From Clytia hemisphaerica (Eukaryota > Cnidaria > Hydrozoa > Leptothecata > Clytiidae), in the NCBI GenBank assembly GCA_902728285.1, contig CACVBU010000491.1, positions 434,001 to 498,000 of the forward strand: DNA of 64,000 nucleotides. The letters run 5' to 3'. How positions within the stretch are numbered: the first letter of the stretch is position 1; each line of letters opens with the position of its first letter. Positions 59,501 to 64,000 of this stretch are shown in pieces. A program made the position numbers and the translations under genes. The notes beneath the pieces were generated by a model. It ran no database searches, was not told the origin of the DNA, and saw only the letters and a program-made list of their open reading frames with translations.

Positions 59501-61050
59501 AATTCAATTCAATTCAAAACATACATTTACCCGAAGGAAGGGACACCAAGTTTAGAAACCTAATTACAATTCCCACATTTTTTGTCTCAGGTTAAATATC
59601 ACTGAGGGTAGTTGGTTTTCTAGAAAAAATTGGATTTGTTCACATCCCAGCACATCCATGTTTTTGCGAAGCCCACACGATGTGGGCCGCCCTAAGGTTT
59701 TGTTACGAATCACAACGAAAATATCCGTACACAGATATTTTGATTTGATGTCAAAATTGAATATCTGTTTTCGGATATTTGCCAGACTGTTTGATGGTAA
59801 ATTGGCCTGCTGATTTAGAATTCTAGCACAGCACATGGTGCTTATGAATTATTTTTGAATAACTCATTTACATTTATAATTTTTTTTGTTAAAATGTTTT
59901 TATATTTTGTTACTACTTTAATAATATAGATGGATAGCTGCCAAAACCCCATCCACCGGAATATCAGACAACCAAGAACAGAGCAACATTTTGACTTCCA
60001 AGATCTCAGCATTTAACAACAAATTAGATGAAATCTCTGCAAATGAGACCATGAAAAATGAAAACTTGTTAACCTGCCCTTTTTAATTTATTGTTTCTAT
60101 TCAATCAAAATAGCTAACACTGATTAGGCGGCCATCGAAAAATTGTTCTATTTGTATCACCCGCCTGCATCATATTTTCCGTTGATTTTCTGGTGCAGAG
60201 ACGCGGGAAAAAATCCAGGTAAAGCTTTTAAAAGGTATAGCTTTTTTCTTCATCGCTCTCTGGCAGCCATCAAATAATTTAAACTTGTATTGTTTGTGTC
60301 ACCACTCGCCTCCGACATACTGTCCCAATTTTAAAGAACCCGGGAATTTTTCCGACCGCCCAACCGCCCATCTACCCGCATGCATTAACTCCCGCTGCAA
60401 CGCGAGAGAAACTTTTCAATGGCCACCTCAGAGAGAATTATAGTACATTATCATGACGTCTAATACCATCAAATGGGATTACTTTCATAAAAGGGGTAAC
60501 TTTATTTCAACAGCAGACTGTTCTGGTCTGTGATTTAAAATTTAGCTAGGATATAAACAAGTCATGTCATGACTTCTAGCTTTTATAAATTTAGGACCAG
60601 AAAATGTTGTGGTGATGAAAGTTAACCCAGTAGTAATAGTCATTTATGAAAAAGTAACTCCACACTCAGCAATTGAACCGTATGATCTTGAGGGACTGTG
60701 AATCGCTAAATCCATGAGTGAGGACCAATAGGAACAACAACCACCATTCATGGCATTGGAGATTTGGTTTTAGCCTAGGATATGATTAAATGGACCCCTT
60801 GGACAATATGCCCTGCTCCTGCTGTGAAAGTTTTTTTCTGGAAGTCAAACACAGAAGTCACCCTATTTCCCCACCACATATATAACAAGAATAATGTTAA
60901 AGAATTTTCTGCGACTATTTTCTTCAGAATGTTCCAAACAAATATTTTTTACCAGACAAAATTCCTACCTTCAAAATACAATTTCATAAATTCATCGCTT
61001 TCTTGTTGGTTGGAACAACGTGCACCAGTACTACAGCTATTCGACGCCAT
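56509..61050 (-). CDS. Pseudokinase protein of element C, 7 exons
   Basis: Exons: 61050-60969 (ATG, MASNSCSTGARCS), 58668-58571, 58432-58349, 58201-58142, 58050-57991, 57849-57775 and 57548-56509. All junctions are GT-AG and in phase, giving about 500 residues. The N-terminal part is short helical exons, including a duplicated 20-residue exon and a Ser/Glu-rich exon, then a coiled coil. The kinase-like domain has GSFSTV (Gly loop), VMCKYHL (Lys), VLHNHLVADN where HRD Asp is replaced by His, IIIGFTF where DFG Asp is lost, APELF, and SDMFSFGVLL. It should not transfer phosphate and could be a scaffold. One missing base near 56690-56696 separates APELF from SDMFSFG, so the C-lobe is frameshifted in this copy or there is a sequence error. 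The start codon lies 56 bp inside the right TIR. Confidence 0.85.
57918..58219. repeat. 151-bp tandem duplication containing one exon
   Basis: GCTTATGCCAAAGTAT starts both units (57918 and 58069). Each contains a 60-bp exon encoding VTLNLKIDEN and flanking splice sites. Both exons are in phase, so both may be spliced in. Confidence 0.88.
60125..60360 (+). repeat. Dispersed repeat, copy 2
   Basis: GGCGGCCATCGAAAAATTG start and a CCGGGAATTTTT block near the end, matching 29755-30000. It lies in intron 1 of the pseudokinase gene. Confidence 0.6.
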
Positions 61051-61105
61051 TTTGGAATTTGGTATGTACCTTGGTTCAGAAGCTCAATAGCGGTAAATGA
61101 TCGTT

Positions 61106-61232
61106 AGTAATCGATGCTTATCAGTCGCGCTATGCTCTAGCGCACGAGAACAGCGAATCAACTCGATAAGCATCAGTCCGATTTGAGCGCATCGTATTGA
61201 TGCGTATCAGTTACTACTTCCATTGACGGGTG
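61106..61232 (-). repeat. Right TIR of element C
   Basis: Inverse of 35865-35991 with five mismatches, ending TTCCATTGACGGGTG directly before the GAGTATT duplication. Confidence 0.93.
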
Positions 61233-61648
61233 GAGTATTTTGGAATGATATTTTCTTTTTTAATGTAATAAATAACAAAATATGACAATTTCAAATATTT
61301 ATCAACCTTAACTTGCTGCAAAAAAAATTAACACAAACATATATAATGAGATTAACATAAGTATATACAAAAAAAGTGTTCAATCAAATGCTACACCTAA
61401 TCTTGGCTTTGAATATCATTTATCAAATCTAAATTGATGTAGAAATACACGTTTTTATTATTTTTTTTCAAGATATGAGCCTGGATTTGCTTATAAGCTT
61501 GCTTTTAAAAATGTTTCTTCTTAAGATTCCCCAAATCAACCTTAAATCATCAATTTTTCTTCTGTACAATGAAATCATTTTTATTTTCTAGCATAGATCC
61601 TTTACATAAATAACGCAACCCTAGAATTGAAATTTCTTTTGTTTTTAG

Positions 61649-62508
61649 ATTGCAGAACTGATTTGCATGGAGCCCCTCAGAACAGATGTTTTGAACTTCA
61701 AAACGATCAAAGCATCTAATTTTTTTATTGCGGCTGGTGACACACATAAAGCATGGCAATCATTCGAAATTTTTATCCATGGTATCGTCCTTGAGTTGAT
61801 TCATATTTATTCAAAGACTACAAAGGAATTAAGTGCTATTGATTTTATTGCTTGGCAGAAAAGTTGCCAATCTGCTACACTAAATATGATTTTTAGCTTT
61901 GTTTTAAAATTTGGTTTTGCAATCTACACTCAACGAGTTGGTATAATGATGTATCTATCAGTGATGCTGGCCGTTATTCATTTATTAATTTTTTTTATGC
62001 CTTCAATCATCCATTTTATCAAGAGATTGAATACCGTGACCTACGCAACAAGGTCAGATATCCAGAATCCATTCGTAAGCAACTTGACAAAAATTTAACC
62101 TTTTCCAGTCATAACAAACCTTGTTCGAATCAAGGTGGAGACTTTTTAATGGAGCAAAAAATTAAAAGGCAAAAACTAATTTCACCAAAAGGACCTATTG
62201 AAAATGCAACATGGCAGAAAATATCACGGAGTGTTGACAAATTTGATGAAATTTACGAAAATGTTTCAAAATCTTTCAATCTTAAAGATGAACCAGCATC
62301 ACGGATTACCCTGCTTGGCGAAGAAATACTCGAGTGGCGTGCAGTTTTAAGACACTCTAAATTTTTAGAATCCAATGACCCGCTAGTAGCTTTAAATATT
62401 GATGGTAAAGTTTTGAATGATCAGCTACAAGATTTCTCTAAAACCCTTAAAGATAAACGTTTATCTTCTGGAAAGCTCATTTGGGAGGAACGCCTCTTCA
62501 AAACATAA
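61649..62508 (+). pseudogene. 3' exons of the element B transposase-like gene
   Basis: The acceptor TTTTTAG at 61642-61648 opens a phase-0 exon that fits the donor at 35777. It reads IAELICMEPLRTD, GDTHKAWQSFEIF and FAIYTQRVGI. One frameshift near 61940-61950 follows, and the protein continues in another frame with FYAFNHPFYQEIEYRDLR, then GGDFLMEQKIKRQKLISPKG, ending at 62508. This order (DHHK-like, NHPxYQEIEY, GGDFxLE) is that of the DUF6589-like transposon proteins and completes the half at 32.85-35.78 kb. The frameshift adds to the lesions in the 5' half, so this gene is inactive. Confidence 0.7.
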
Positions 62509-62768
62509 GAATTGGTGCTATATTGCCGGACAATATACTACCACAACATATAATTACAGAAGACTATGGTGACGAAGATGAAGATGACTAATAAACTATA
62601 ACACGTTAACGGTCCATTTTAAAATAATCCTTGCACTTAAGAAATATCTACCAGTTTCTCTTATTAGCTCTACTTATGATTTAAAGAGTTCAATTTCTTT
62701 CAGCAAAGGTTCGTGTAGAATGGTCTCAAAGAAGACTTTATATAATTTTGCTATTTTATCAAACGTTT

Positions 62769-63452
62769 CTAAAGTGAATTCAACTTTGATTGTCTATGTG
62801 TTTCACACCAATATCTAAGAAGATCTTTGAGTTCCTTTTGGTCAGCTCCATTCTTACATTCCAAGCCAATACAAATAAAGTGCACCCAGTGATTGCACCT
62901 TCTAGCTGAAAAATTTATCCAACTATCCTCAATATCGTCTTTTGTGTTCCAGAAAGCTTTACACACTTGACATTGGTTTCTGTCTAGTGCCCTTTTCTTT
63001 ACATTTTGGGAGGAAGGGGAGTTTTCCAACAAAAAAGAGTCCAAAAGTTCTGGTGTTACTTCGGTAGAATGATCTAAAAGTCTTTGGAACTCTGGAACAT
63101 ATGTGTTGCTTGTTGATAGGAGTGAATCGGGCCCTGGTGCTTGAGGTGTTGTGCACCCAACATCCTGGAAACAGGGTGCTGCTAAAGAGCTTTCTGACGA
63201 TGCAGAGCTGGTCGTGGTGTTTTGAGTAACAGGTGATGTAGTTTTTGGTGTCAATAACCCACTCAAGTTTTGAAAGTCTTGGGTGGAGGAAAGAGCTGAC
63301 GAAGTCACTGTTACTGCTACTGGTGATATATCTTTTGCTTTCTGAAGAAGAACTTCCAAACTGGTACAAAAAACCTGTTGATCTGATTTCTTATCAGAGT
63401 GATAAAACTCCACGTACACGTGATCGTCTGTAACTAATTGTAGTTGTGCCAT
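62769..63452 (-). CDS. PHD-like zinc-finger accessory protein of element B
   Basis: A 227-residue frame starts at ATG 63452. The start (LQLVTDDHVYVEF) resembles the element A minus-strand protein (YTLVTGGRVYIEF). A low-complexity Ser/Thr/Pro region follows. The C-terminal 70 residues form a PHD-like finger: CQVC, a tryptophan, RRCNHWVHFICIGLEC, and a closing WCETH. It is intact and intronless as far as seen. PHD fingers usually read histone tails; a chromatin role for the element is inference. It is convergent with the element B transposase-like gene. Confidence 0.7.
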   Translation of the reverse strand: MAQLQLVTDDHVYVEFYHSDKKSDQQVFCTSLEVLLQKAKDISPVAVTVTSSALSSTQDFQNLSGLLTPKTTSPVTQNTTTSSASSESSLAAPCFQDVGCTTPQAPGPDSLLSTSNTYVPEFQRLLDHSTEVTPELLDSFLLENSPSSQNVKKRALDRNQCQVCKAFWNTKDDIEDSWINFSARRCNHWVHFICIGLECKNGADQKELKDLLRYWCETHRQSKLNSL

Positions 63453-63962
63453 ATGTTCGATAATTCCTTTTCTTCTTTTTGTTCTTGTGTTGGAGCGTTT
63501 TGTTTTATTGGCCCAGCTAGCTTTAGCGTACTGGGCCTTTCATTAGCATTCTGCCCGGTGTCAGTGTGTAACAATTTACTAGGCGATACGCGTTTTCAAG
63601 CACAGCACAGGCTAGTACATATTGTGAAGGATTTGATTGGCTGTTAGAACATGATTGACAGAATAAAAAACAATTGAAATCGTCTTTATTGGTTAAAAAC
63701 ATAAAAGGAGAAAATACAATTAACTATTAAAAGTATAAGAATATAACAGATGTAGTACGTTTTAAGAAAAACAATGTGATTTACACAGAAATAATCGTAA
63801 CAAACCTTTTTCTCTTTAGGAAGATGTTCTTTTAAAAAAAAGTTGTTTTTACATTTCTCTATCATGTGAACAGTTCAGTTGTTCACGTGTTAGGAAAAAA
63901 ACTAACATCTCTGTATATAAGATTAAATGTTATGTAGTATTTCTCATTGTTGTAAATAAGAG

Positions 63963-64000
63963 ATAGCCGAATGGTCTAAGGCGTCTATGGCTTGTATTAG
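63963..64000 (+). tRNA. Partial tRNA-like sequence cut by window end
   Basis: TAGCCGAATGG is close to a pol III A box. The layout TAGCCGAATGGTCTAAGGCG resembles the D arm of Leu/Ser-type tRNAs. The B box and 3' half are outside the window, so gene, pseudogene or SINE cannot be separated. Confidence 0.4.

Larger units (their letters stand above)
35865..61232. mobile_element. Element C: 25.4-kb KDZ transposon with three genes
   Basis: It is delimited by 127-bp TIRs (five mismatches) that start CACCCGTCAATGGAAG at both outer edges. GAGTATT flanks at 35858-35864 and 61233-61239. Inside are a plus-strand KDZ transposase, a minus-strand homeodomain-HMG-chromodomain protein and a minus-strand pseudokinase. 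The outside sequence on the two sides forms the two halves of one element B gene. Removing element C restores a single intron between a phase-0 donor at 35777 and a phase-0 acceptor at 61648. Boundary, duplication and host-gene continuity all agree. Confidence 0.93.
32465..64000. mobile_element. Element B: large TIR transposon, right end outside window
   Basis: The left terminus starts CAGTTAGTACCTTTAG and continues with CAAATTAGGAAAAT. This aligns with the element A terminus (CAGTCGAGTACTATTG, CAAATTAGGAGAAAT). It interrupts the LINE frame at this exact base. Downstream it carries an interrupted transposase-like gene and a minus-strand PHD-like gene, both with homology to element A genes. 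Element C (35865-61232) is inserted within it. I found no inverted copy of the terminus before 64000, so the right end is probably outside the window. Confidence 0.72.

Noticed and set aside
59564..59836. Minus-strand 90-residue ORF in pseudokinase intron 1
   Set aside because: No recognisable domain, no good in-phase splice sites, and it lies in repeat-like sequence.
35865..61232. Two independent copies of a short MITE instead of one element's TIRs
   Set aside because: The matching 7-bp flank GAGTATT at both outer edges, and the continuity of element B's gene across the pair, are best explained by a single insertion.

Overview
Organism and character. This is AT-rich eukaryotic (metazoan) DNA. 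Genes are split by short GT-AG introns, and the window is densely packed with nested transposable elements and MITEs. The element mix (Helentron-type Helitron, KDZ transposon, G2E3-like HECT fragments, DUF6589-like transposon proteins, LINE fragments) fits an invertebrate such as a cnidarian, but the species cannot be fixed from sequence alone. No obvious single-copy host housekeeping gene is visible; almost every gene I can support belongs to a mobile element or is a decayed fragment.

Layout. (1) 0.3-3.7 kb, minus: an intron-containing RPA1-like ssDNA-binding gene. (2) 4.0-4.3 kb: a hAT-like MITE with a perfect 8-bp target duplication. (3) 4.5-10.9 kb, minus: a Helentron with a HUH Rep, a PIF1-type helicase and a C-terminal AP-endonuclease-like domain. 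It is preceded by an N-terminal module with a 2A ribosome-skipping motif and a DSH-type cysteine-protease-like domain. The frame is broken at three places. (4) 11.5-12.4 kb: one TIR element with another nested inside it, the inner one with a 9-bp duplication. (5) 13,176-16,865: 'element A', with 145-bp near-identical TIRs and a 5-bp duplication TTAAA. It carries a truncated N-terminal transposase-like gene, a gene with an 84-bp tandem repeat, and a HIRAN-like gene. (6) 17-24 kb and 27-31.8 kb: repeats and MITEs without genes, with a broken HECT gene (24.1-25.9 kb) and a broken C2H2 zinc-finger fragment (26.6-26.9 kb) between them.

Nested insertion, 31.8-64 kb. A LINE reverse-transcriptase tail (31.8-32,464) stops exactly where 'element B' begins (32,465). 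Element B has the same TIR family and the same N-terminal protein family as element A. Its main gene is split: 5' exons at 32.85-35.78 kb and 3' exons at 61.65-62.51 kb. A 25,368-bp KDZ-type transposon, 'element C' (35,865-61,232; 127-bp TIRs, 7-bp duplication GAGTATT), sits in the intron between them.

Element C. It carries three intron-rich genes. The first is a KDZ transposase (16 exons, all phases consistent, D-D-E retained). The second is a minus-strand 449-aa protein combining a homeodomain-like, an HMG-box-like and a chromodomain segment (7 exons, all in phase). The third is a minus-strand pseudokinase that starts 56 bp inside the right TIR. This cargo combination is the most notable find. 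I infer that the transposase moves the element and the homeo/HMG/chromo protein may bind its DNA or target chromatin. The pseudokinase role is unknown. Element B continues with a PHD-like minus gene (62.8-63.5 kb), and its right end lies beyond the window.
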